Positions 11,490-23,446 of a DNA stretch of 64,000 nt are shown here, one piece after another (the first letter of the stretch is position 1; every line of letters begins with the position of its first letter). This DNA is from Mesocentrotus franciscanus (Eukaryota; Echinodermata; Echinoidea; Camarodonta; Strongylocentrotidae), in contig CP137666.1 in NCBI GenBank assembly GCA_037976565.1, forward strand, positions 58,972,125 to 59,036,124, written 5' to 3'. The notes below the pieces were generated by a model. That model was not told the origin of the DNA, made no database searches, and worked only from the letters and a program-made list of their open reading frames with translations. A program made the position numbers and the translations under genes.

Positions 11490-14400
11490 AATTCATCCCA
11501 TGTTGTATATCGTCGATTCAACATGGCGAAGAGAAAGTACGCATGCGCGGTAGCGGCGCAGCACTTACTGCTCTGGAGGCTCTGGAGCTCCGCCTTCGTG
11601 GCGGAGCTCCCTGAGTTTGTACTTGCTTAAATATCTTAAATATCTTATCCTCAGACAGTTATTTCTGTCTAAATTTAAATCTAAATTAGTCCACGTCCCG
11701 ACTCATTAGATTTACATTTAGATCATTGGTGTAATGGTTTGTTTAACCCGACTGCTAATAAAGCATGTGTATGCTTGTTAGTAAGCAACCGAGGCCCGTT
11801 TCTGAAACCAACGACAAGACAGTCATAACTTTATCTGCCAACTATGGAGATGTCTGTGATCTTCCTAAACTGTTTCACGAAGAGCTTACTAGCTAGACAT
11901 CTCGTGAAATCGATACTATCGGCGAGAAAAGGAGCCAAAACATAGCCTTAGTCGCGATTCCACGGATTAAAAAAAAGTAATTGTACGAAAACTGCAATTA
12001 ATTAAATGAATTAGGAATAAAAAATATTGAAAGTAGTACCAGGGAATAAGAGATGCAATATACCTTAAAATTTGTGTAGATTATACCATAGAATTACTTG
12101 TAAAATATAATTGTGACTATTTCATTTCATGACCAGTGAATCAGTTTTGTTTTTTGAGATGGGTACTCCCCGGATATTTTTCATGTGATAGTTTATAAAA
12201 ATACACCCTTATATCATTTTTAGTAAAAATACGATGTTATGAAAGTTTTGTCCAATGTTTTAGGCTTCAGCACAATATCAAAATGACAAAAATTTCAACA
12301 TTCCAAATGTTAAAACACATGTTTTAAACTATTCAGTTTACACATTTGAAGAAATTAATATGGGTCTGAAAACTAGAGAATACACTTCAAACTATGACTT
12401 GCCTGCCGTGGCAGATTACCCATCCTTTCAAGGATTTTACAATGTGGAAATAAACACGTACCATCAGTTTAGTTAAGTGGAAAAAGCCTTAGATATAAAT
12501 TACATGGCATATTTTCATAAGATTTTCAAATATAAAAACGATAACTCCCTGTTTAAGTGAATGTATAGAAAGATCAAAGCTGGAGGATTTCTTGTCCTGT
12601 TTTGCCAGCCATAGTCTACCCAATAAATGACATGTGATGGCGCTGCCCATCGACTAAAAAGTTATGACAGAGATATGACAGGGTCGGAAGCGTCATAACC
12701 ACTTAGTCAGGATGTTGTCTTTGATCTTCGCAAAGAGGGCTTCATGAAACATGTAGCGGACAAGTAGCTTACTAACGCTGATTTAGTCAAGAAGTTAGAC
12801 TTATGACGGTTTCGAAACGGCCCCAGGGGACTGACAGCTTTAGGCCCTCTCCGAGAGACTTGGTAATGAGGATTAATGAATAATGCCTTAATAATGCCAA
12901 CAGTACGACAATACACCTGACGGTGGCCTGTACTGCTACTGAAGAAGAAAGGGCACTAGTGCATCGACTATGCGCATGCATACTTTCTCTTCACCATGTT
13001 GAATCGACAATACATGGATGAATCGTCGGTTTAGGACGAAGAATCACCCTTTTTTCTCATCGAAGACTTCTTCAAATTATAATTTCAAGGAGGTGGCACG
13101 ATGCCCAGAGGAGTCGAAAAAACATTGCAAGTCAAAATTGTAATTACTACCTCTTCACATTTTGAGAAAATGTCGCCCGATCCGCTGTTTGAATCGTTTT
13201 CCTGCTCGCAGTCTGGAGCTCCGACGCCGGAGTTAAGTCTTACTGAGCCATCGGGTCTCCTCTACACTACACTCTACACGTAGAACTTTAGCTTACATTT
13301 AGCGCATGCGCAGAACGTTCATCCGATCTCGGCCTCTTTTTTTGTAATTTGGCACCTAGCCTAGCCGACATGGGCCCTTTAGATTGGCTATCGCTGGCTC
13401 CCATAGGCTCTATGTTATAAGATATTAGTGTGAGGAGATAGCTTGCGATTTTCCGTTTTACCGATACCAAAATTATGATATTTCAGTCAAACCCTCTATT
13501 TGTTACAATTTTGTCAGCATCCTTATTAAAAGGTTAAGTATTTCACTTAAGTTTAAGTCTTACGTAACTATTTTTTAAGTTTGAACAATTCTCATTTTCG
13601 TCATATTTAAGGTACAAACTGGAAATTTATTCTGAAACGTTTGTTGGTTTTTCTATTTTATGTGTGTGCAATTTCGTGTGCGTCAGTTATGTGTGAAGTG
13701 CGTCACCTGTTTAAAGCATGACATGTCAAAATCTGTGGTGACGTAATATTACGTATTGACTTTGTCTTTGCCATTGAACTTCAGTTGCGCTTAAGTTAAG
13801 TAGGCCCTCTCTCACTTAAATTCGAAGCCACTCAAGTGGATCGGCCAATGAGTGGGTGTAAACTCATTGCACAGCGCTCAATGCGCTAAGTTCTTCGTGC
13901 TCTAGCCTCTAGCCTATTGATGGACAGTTGCCAACATTGGTTGTGAAGTATCGATTTATCAATACTTCTCGATTTACCAATAGTTCGCGCTAAGTTCTTC
14001 GTGCTCTAGCCTCTAGTCTAGGCCTAGATCTATCTTAAAGTTAAACTTAAAGTGCAGACTACATCATACATGATTTGTATTTTAATTTAAAGTAAACTTT
14101 AATTAAAGAAGTCCACGAAAACACATTATCAGTAAACAACTCTTTTATCAAAGGTATCTCAAATCCACTACACTAAACTGAGTACTTAGTAGGCCTAGAA
14201 CTAAATATTTTACACGTTCAACTTACCATACTTGCCCATACGCTCCTGAGCCCACGGGTTCCAATCGCACATACCGATTGGGGACTTCCCATATCGTTTT
14301 ATTGAGTTCAATGTGATGGAAGTCCTCTGGCAGTGAATGAAAAGCAGACATTTTTATTGTGAAAAACTGAAATTTAAACGACACACCAGACCAGATATAA

Positions 14401-14844
14401 GCCCCAAAGAATCTACACCAGTAGAAATACCACTACAAGTGGTACAGAAATCGTATTTTTTGGCAGATTACTGTGTTTTCCTTCCTTTCTTTTGGCTCCG
14501 AGTCGTTGATCTACCTAGACTACCTCAGCTATAATTGCCCCAACAACTGAAGTTATCGATCAAAAATTCGTGAGACGTACGTGAGTGTTCAGCCGTGCGC
14601 GCGTGTGGAAAACCTGGGATTTCCCTTGCGTAGGTTCCGAGCCATAATTATATCCATGCCAATGTGAACATTTTTTTCCAGACAAAACGGAATGCCTTTT
14701 AGAAAGTGCGATCAACTGTTTAAAACCTTAGAAATTAAGATTTCTATCACATTTATAAGCTCTGTTAACAAGAAATATATACATAAACAAGATTACAAGA
14801 ATGCAATTGATATAATTTTCATTGAAATAAACTGGAATTTTCCA

Positions 14845-15003
14845 GGGCCCCGTATTACAAAGAGTTGATATCAATCGTAACTTATTTGCGATTGATATCA
14901 ATCGCAACCATGTACATAAGAGATAGGAGAATGCAAACTTGCGATTGATTGGAGGACTTACGATTGATTTGGATCAATCGTAACTCTTTGTAAGACGGGG
15001 CCC
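14845..15003. mobile_element. Palindromic MITE with GGGCCC termini (copy B)
   Basis: Second copy of the element at 3809-3967, with the same GGGCCC ends and ATCAATCGTAA inverted motifs. It lies at the same place within the diverged tandem units. Confidence 0.75.
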
Positions 15004-16080
15004 AGGTATATGTAATTTTTACTGACATGAACACTGCTTGGATGCATGTTCATGGAATTTCTGATATATATGCCCTTGAGACTGTGAGATCAACCATTTC
15101 AAATCATTCAAGCAAATATTTTCTTGCCCATTTGCGAAGATTTTGAAAGAATTGATAATGCATTTTTAAACTTGTTGAGAAGATAAACTGGAATTTTCCA
15201 CGTAGGTCTATACTATGTATCTTTTTCTGACCGTCATCTTACTTGCTATTGGGTGGATGTTCATACAAATTTTCTCATATACGCCTTTAAAAATGTCCCA
15301 TGTCAGCTCCACCTTTTTAAATCAGGCAGGTAAAAGTTTATTTCTCAAGTTTAGTATAGATTATTTGTGAAAAACTAATACATTTTTGCACTTAAGTTGT
15401 ATACTTTTCAATAGAATGGACTGGAATTTTCCAGGTACATCTTTTAGCACTGAGCTTATAGTCAATAATCATTGGCATCCCAGGTATCATGATGACAGAT
15501 GCGTGATTTTTTCCTCCGGGCCCCCTAACCAAAAGTGGGGGAGACATTTTCGCCCCCTCCAAAAAAAAAAAAAAAAGCAGTAAAGGAGTAAAGATAATTT
15601 GTATTTTTAACCAAAAAGAACATAAAAATAATAAAACCTGAATTGAATCACATACAAATTATATTCCATTCAAAGAAAAGGAAAATTAAAAAAGGAATTA
15701 AGTATGCCTCCTATATTTATCAATAGAGGCTATTACAATAGCGATACGCGCATTTCGTGGAAACGTGGGGGGGTATTTCTAATTCGATATCAGTGATTTT
15801 AAAAATTGTTGAAATGGCATGATTTTCCGGTATTTTTTCTCAAATTTTTTGTAAGTCATACTTTTTTATGCGTTTGATGGAAAATTAGAAATTCCCAAAT
15901 TAACAGTCGGGCGAAAAATATGCTTATTTAGAAGCCTTCATGTCAGGGCCTGCAGAACGGCGGGGCTCGGGGGCTCGAGCCCCCCTCACTTTTTTTCAAA
16001 AGTAGTTAAAGAGAGAAAGAAAGAAACGGAAAGAGAAAGCTAAAAATAAATGACCACAAAATTAATGAGGTATCAAAATA

Positions 16081-16328
16081 TGCTCATCTGACCGTAATTA
16101 AATGCCTAAAACCTTTGAGCTTCCGGAGGCTCTGCCCCCTGGACCCCACTAAGGGCCCAAAGGCGGGCCCCTGGATGCTCATCTAACCGTAATTAAATAC
16201 CTAAAACCCCTGAGCTTCCGGGGGCTCTGCCCCCTGGACCCTACCAAGGGCCCTATAAGGCGGGCCCCTGGATGCTCATCTGACCGTAATTAAATATCTA
16301 AAACCCCTGAGCTTCCGGGGGCTCTGCC
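16081..16328. repeat. VNTR, ~95 bp unit, three copies (copy B)
   Basis: Units begin at 16081, 16176 and 16273 (last one partial). The second unit starts like unit 2 of copy A (CATCTAACCG) and ends like unit 3 of copy A (CCCTACCAAGGGCCC). This is the pattern expected from an out-of-register deletion of one unit. Confidence 0.85.
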
Positions 16329-18234
16329 AATTTACGCTCGCTACGCTCTACCTAATCGTTGATACTCCACTTTGAAAAACGTCCGCAGGGCCTGCATGTA
16401 ACATGTAAGAGTGGTAGTGATGCAGATTCTTCTCCCCTAACTTTTTGCTCATTACGCCACTGCCCTTGGAAGGTGAGCCCCCTGGAAGTTCCCCCCCCCC
16501 CAATCCCAAACTGCTTCCGAATATCAGAAATAAATAAATAAAAAACAGATGATAGGTTCTTGTATCCTTTACTGTTCTTGTTAACAATGTCTGAATCTTT
16601 TATCATCATAAGTGAAAGCAACACATATATATTTCAAACGTACATTAACAAAATAAAGGAAAGGAAAGGGACAAGTTATCGAAGTTGGGAGAGCATTGTT
16701 GTTTAAACGGCCGTTTCAAATACAAATAAACCTTAAAAGGGCAGTTTGTGAAACTTAAGTTGTTATTTTGTGTGGGAATTTATGGATTATGGCATCATAG
16801 ATGATTATTACAATGAAGTATAAAGGGAACCTTGAATAAAAAACATAAATGCAAGCGGAGCCCAGTTTATAAGGGACACTTCAACATCAAAATACCGGAC
16901 CTGTCCTCAGCACAATTAATTATTTGAAGAATCGCATCCTGAATAAGATGAGCATGTAAAGCAATAGGGGCACTTACCGTTTCCAAAGCGGGCATGTGTT
17001 TCAATTCATGAGTTTTAGCAGATGAATATGGCAAGTTACGCATTTTTTAGTAGGTGTACAAAGTGCCCCATTTTCACCTCTGATAATTACCCTTTGCAAT
17101 TTGACACGTGCTCCTTTTCTTTCTAATAAGACGTGTCCTATTTTCCTCTCATCATATTAAACGCGCCCCTAATTTCAAGCGACTATATATAAGAGCAATT
17201 TCCCCCAAAGCTCGCTCGCTACGCTCGCTCGCATTTATAGATGATATAATTATGTTACTTATCGGGTCTTTTCAGTCTTCCATTATGAGAATGTGTTTAT
17301 AAGGGCCCATCAGGATTGGGTTTTTTCCTCTCAGTTTAAGATGTAATTTTTCGCACTGCGACCCGTCACAAATCTTAAAATTTTGCCTCGCTCGCATGTG
17401 AATTTTCAGATCATCACACCCAACTGCAAAGTATGATGCATAAGAGAAATAAGAGAAACAAATATTGAAATCATCCCTGATAATGTAATCACAATGTAGG
17501 GGTAGGCCTATATACCAATGTCTAAAGATTGGTATATTTTCGCTTTGAGATTTCCCTTTGGCGAAATGGGGCACTCAGTATCAGAAGTAAAACTGTGCAG
17601 CTATATAGTGCACTGAGCCAGTATTTGAAATGGGCTCGCTTACTCCCTGCCCCGCCCCTTGGAATGACTATTTACCAATAGGTCTGTGCATGGAGCCAAG
17701 AAGGCTTATACGGTTATATTAGATCGAATCGTCTAGACCCTGCATGAGATCAAGGGCGAAAAAAAGCCTGAAGTTAATAAATAGTCTCACTACAGCCTAT
17801 AGCATGGGTAGTTATAATCTCCAGATTCACTTCCTAGCACTAGTACGTGTCACATCAGATTAAACCTTCTCTCGATCTCCTGTACGCCCCCGCCCCTAAA
17901 ACAAATATATCTAAAAGATACCATAGAATGTTCACGCACACTACAACTCGATAATTTGTTTGCTACATTTCCTCACTTGTGAGGTTACAGTTCTGTGGGC
18001 TATGATCACAAGACACGCAATATGGGTAATACGTGTGTATAATTCGATGTGTATATAATGCATGCGCTAACTGTATATGGGCTAGGCACGCCCATTGCAT
18101 TGCATACATTGCATTTGTAGCTGTGTATCCTCTCAGACTCGACTAATTCGGCGTAGTGCAGGTGCTAGTAGTAGTAATTCCCTGACCCTGTAGCTGTATC
18201 TCTAGTTCTTGCACTATCTTTTGTTTGAGCCGCG

Positions 18235-21200
18235 ATGAAGTACACACGGGGTATCTTTGTTTTGCTTTTAGCCCTAGTGGTTATTCAGGGCAGTGCAGAA
18301 AATGAAGATATTAATCAAAATATATCTCCGACGCAGTCACAAACCACCGCAACCACTGAGGAGGAGTTGGCCGAAGCTCGGGGCAAAGAGATAGACAGTG
18401 ATCCGACGAGCGAAGGAGGAGGCTGCGGCTGCGGGTCGTCTGCTCTGAACAGGAACCATGATCATGATGAAGATACCCTTGCCTTGGAAGAAAATTCACA
18501 TGATCATGTCCAAGAAGAAGCTTCCTTGAAATACTCAAGGGAGGCGAATGATCCAATAAACCATTCTGAAGCAAATGTTGCTGCCTTTCCAAGAACAAAT
18601 CAAATGAATTTTATTGAAGGAGGAACATTTCAAATGGGGACGGATAAGGCCAAGATCTATCTGGATGGTGAAAGTCCATCTCGATTGGTGACCCTTGATC
18701 CCTACTATTTTGATGTGTATGAAGTCAGCAATTCTGAGTTTGAGTTGTTTGTCAACACAACCGGTTATACAACAGAGGTAAACATTGAACTCATCAAATC
18801 AGAAGTTTTGTAGCGTCATCCATTTCGTTGCAAAAACAAAAGGAATACATTTTGAAAGCAATTAATAAATTATGTAAATTCTTATTAGACTTTAAATTGT
18901 ACAAATATATTTCTTAAGTTAAGGGGAATATGTATATGGCGGTAATTTATGTTTAACCTTGACAACTATGCAATTGGCATTTGAATGTTTAACCAAAGTA
19001 CCAGAGACTAGGTCTATGCTTGCTGACCAATTATGGACACATATATAGACTATATAGGGATTCGGGCTAACTCAGACCAGGGGACAACTCGGCCCAGCTG
19101 CAAAAATTGTCATTTTTTGTCATTTGACCCTAACTCTAACCCTAAATTTAACCCTAACCCTAAACCTAACCCTAAACCTGCAAAAACTGACCATTTTTGC
19201 AGCTGGGCCGAGATGTCCCCTGGTCCGAGTTAGCCCGACTACATATTATAGACACGTCACTCTTGTCAAAGGTCTAATTCTAATTGCAACTGCATGCATG
19301 AGGGACTGCTTGTCTATAGCCCGGAAATGGTGGTTGGTGCAGTATAGACGAGACAAGACAAAGAATACAAACAAGAAGATGCTAAAGAGGGAAGAATTGT
19401 TGATCCGACATTGGTTCATGCAACATGATAATGCAATGATTTATTACCTGCATGTACTACATGAATGTGATTGCTGAATGTGGTTGAAACTTTGTGGTTG
19501 TGTTCTAGACTTCTAGCCTTAAATGTTAAATGTTCTTGAGGAGACATCAGTTATTCTAGCCTTTAGGGCTTGGTGATTACTTGAATATTACATTGATATC
19601 ACCATCATATTTCATAAATCACCAAGCCCTTAAAGGTACTATGTCCCATTTGCAGGTAAAAAAAAATGAAAAGGTTAAATAACTTAAATTCCAACGGCAT
19701 TTGAAAGACAATACTTATTTAGAACAATTCACCACTGATAGGAATGACAGAATGACCCAAATCTCCATTTCTCTTAATAATGTTAATGGGATAGTAAACC
19801 TATCTTATATGGGGGTGCATGAAAGAACATGTTATCCCTGATATGGTCGAGATGGGCATGAAGAAAATATATATCTTTAGATCAAAATGGAATTTAATGA
19901 GATTTCTTGCATTCAACAAAGGATAAAATGTGAAGGGGTGACACCATATTGAGAGACCGCATTGCCAATTTGACTCACAGATTTGAAGTATTATGCATTT
20001 ATGAAGTTATGGATTTAAACAATCTATTATAACTCTCTTATTTATTGTCAGATTTTTCTCAAACCTTCACTGATCTGTTTTTCTCATTTTTCTCCTTGTA
20101 TTAAAACAACTTATTATCAGGATGGACTTATGTAGTCATCTTACTGGAAAAAGTGCAGTTAACAGATTTAGAGATAATGGTGTAGATCTAGTGATTTCAT
20201 ATAATTTTCAAATATATTAGATCTAGCTGGGTTTTTTCTGTCTCCAGATTTAGTTTACATTGTTATACAATATTTCAGTTCTCGTTTTTCTATAGCAATA
20301 TAGTAGTATTTATGTCTCATTATTTTTTGTATTTACAGGCTGAGAAATTTGGAGATTCTTTTGTCCTAGAAGCAAGGATAAGTGAAGAAGTTAAGAAGGA
20401 TATTTCTGAAGTAGTAAGTGCAGTTTGGTCTCCGTGTTAAAGGCCTTTGAGCATTCTGATTACAGTTACTCTATTCTGAATGGATTAAAACAAACTTACA
20501 CACCAATGTTAATGTTTCTTTTGATAGCATGCAGTCAAAATAATTATTTGTCCCCTAAATATCACTAAACAGATCATGTTTTGTATATTTAACCTGTGTA
20601 AAATATAGATCTACTAGGACTTAAACTGTGAGTTTATGAGTTGTTTTGCTAAAACATTCACTAAACTAACATAACATTGAGAAGAAAATGGTATGCAGCA
20701 TGAGCCATCAGCTAACTCTGCTTGGCTCATGAGATATCATATATAGACATGAAATTAGTAGGCCTACTGTTATGGCAAATGAGTATAATGTATCTTGCAT
20801 ATTATTATTTCTACAAATAATTAAATGAAAGCTCATATTTTATCTGTTAATAATGTTTTTTATTTATTCTTTGTTTGTAATTTGTGTTTTCTTCATACCT
20901 TGATTGACAGGTTGCTGCAGCACCCTGGTGGCTCCCAGTCAAAGGAGCTGAATGGAGACATCCTGAAGGGCTGGACTCTAGTATTTCTTCAAGGTAAGAA
21001 AGATGCCTTGGTGGTAAACTGTAAGGACTTATAACCCAGCCTCATTGCAAGACTAACCCCCAAATTGACTGAATACCGATGAAATACTAGCCATATACAT
21101 ATAGGGCTCAAGAATGTTTTGTTAGGTCTGTCTGTTGCTGTTGTCATTGTTGTGACTGGTGTATTATTTGATCCTGAAGATTTGATCTGCTGTGATGGAT

Positions 21201-23408
21201 GTGACTAGAGGCTATATTTTGTTTTTGAAATGTTAATCCTGCATTTATGGATCCACTCTTAAAGAGCAAGTCCACTCCAATAATAACTTACTTTTAATAG
21301 AAGCCGAAAATTCAGACAAACCACTCAAAAAAAGTTTGAGCAAAATCGGATAACTAATAAGAAAGTTATGAATTTTTAATGACATGAAAAACTTTGAAAA
21401 TCATGAGACAAATTGGCAACTCACTCATGAGTCTGTGACCTCATTGCCTGACTATCCACTAATTGTTGTCTTTATATTGCTAATATAAATTTCTCATTGC
21501 CTCACACCAGCATCCAAGTTATATTGATAGTAGGCCTACAGGTAATATGTTTTTGTGTGGATGCACTAATATAGAGTAATTCTTTTTATTCTGTTAAATC
21601 ATGAAAAATGTGAATTTTAATAAACTATTTATATGAAAATTAATAATTATGAATATACAGTATTCCAAAAAAAGTATCAATTTGTCAAATTTCATAAAAG
21701 ATTGTGAAATGTCATGCATGCAATCATATAACCTGGGCAAAGGCATGGGGAAATCAAGTTCTTGGGGATAAAAAAGGGAAATTAATGGGATAAAAATATA
21801 TAAAGCAATTGAGGCAATAACGCCACACACTGATAATGAATTTGGCAATTTGTGTAGTGATTTTCATTGTTCCATAGTTTTTCATACTTTAAACAAAATT
21901 CATAACTTCCTTATTAGTGATCCGATTGTCCTCAAACTTTTTTGCTCTGTTTCTCCTGTTTTTTCTGCATCTATTGAAAGCAAGTTATTTTTGGAGTGGA
22001 CTTCGCCTTTAAAGGCAGAAACATCCGATTTCAAACACTAAAGCCCTGTCAAGTATCAACTCTTCAAACATTCTTTCAATTTGTTTAAATACACTGTCAA
22101 CAAATTGAACTTAACAGTGTATTTGAATGCTTTAAACTCTATCTTAATTCACTTTATCTCAATTTTAAATTCTATTTTTCTCACTTCCATTTCTCGTCTA
22201 ATGTTCCACCCTAAACTGAGATGCAAATTGCTATGTGCAGGAAAGACAACATATTAGTCTACAACATATGCCATTTGACTTGTTCTTAAGGTTTAAACTT
22301 AAAGCCCATCTGCACTAGTTTGGCCAGGGGGGATTTGACCTCCCTGCATGGTCACTGACAGGTGGTTATCTCATCAAATAAGCTCTCAATTAACATAAGA
22401 AAAAGGGGATCATGGGGGACCAACAGGTACTGCTTAGGCATTGTTTGCCATATAGAGGGCACAAGTAGCTACAAGTAGTGCAGTGGGGCTTTAATAATAA
22501 ATATCTTGGCAAAAGCTTCTGAAAAGAATTGAAGATAATGTTTAGTCAGTCTTATTTTCATTTTTATTCGTAAATATATTCATTTATTGTTTTTTTTATA
22601 ATTCTGGCAGGATGGACCATCCTGTAACCCATATGTCTTGGAATGATGCTACAGCATACTGCCAGTGGGCTGGCAAGAGATTACCCACAGAAGCTGAATG
22701 GGAGAATGCTGCACGCGGAGGGCTCAAGAATAGGTACACATATACTTGATTGTACTTTACTTGGAAACATATACCGGTACTGGTAATGATGAATCTGCAT
22801 AGAATCTAATCTTTTAATCAATCATCTTTGTACATATTATCTGGATGCATATAATTACACATGCATGCAGATTTATGATTTGATGAGCATAGGTTCTGAT
22901 CTTTACTAGGCTATATAGATATGCAAATTTAGGAGTTGGTGAGCATAGAAGCTGATCTTTACTTGACAGGCTCATTATTTCCATTTGGATATTATATCAC
23001 AGTCAAATCTGTCTATTAAAGGCCATACAAGGGAACATAAACAGTGATCTTTGTAAACTGATGGCCTTTCAAGACAGATTCTATTACACATTTCTTCAAT
23101 AGAGGTAGGAATTATAGGTGACCACTATAGACGCAAGGCTTCATAGAGAAATGACAGATTTGACGACATATTTTAATGCGTCACTAATTTTATTGCTTCC
23201 CATGGTCTAATATGACAGCACCATAGCTTTCCATTATGATTTCTCTGAAACAATGTTTGCAGGCTTTTTCCTTGGGGTAACAAATTGATGCCCAAAGATC
23301 ATCATAGGGTCAACATTTGGCAAGGGGAATTCCCTAAAGTCAATACTGCAGAGGATGGTTATGAAGGAACATGCCCGGTAAGTTTCAAGGTTTCCAAGGT
23401 TTTTTGTA

Positions 23409-23446
<38 letters not shown>

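Larger units (their letters stand above)
11490..21728. repeat. Copy B of the 10.3 kb direct duplication
   Basis: Matches 441-10788 base for base apart from scattered homopolymer indels, rare substitutions and loss of one VNTR unit. At 21729 it continues into unique sequence, while copy A meets the gap. Copy B therefore carries the intact SUMF1 gene. For 11490-18234 I see no gene, only the same repeats as in copy A. These are a TIR element at about 11793-12823, an inverted-repeat arm at about 12954-13244, tandem units at 14646-15437 with a MITE, and a VNTR. Confidence 0.95.
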
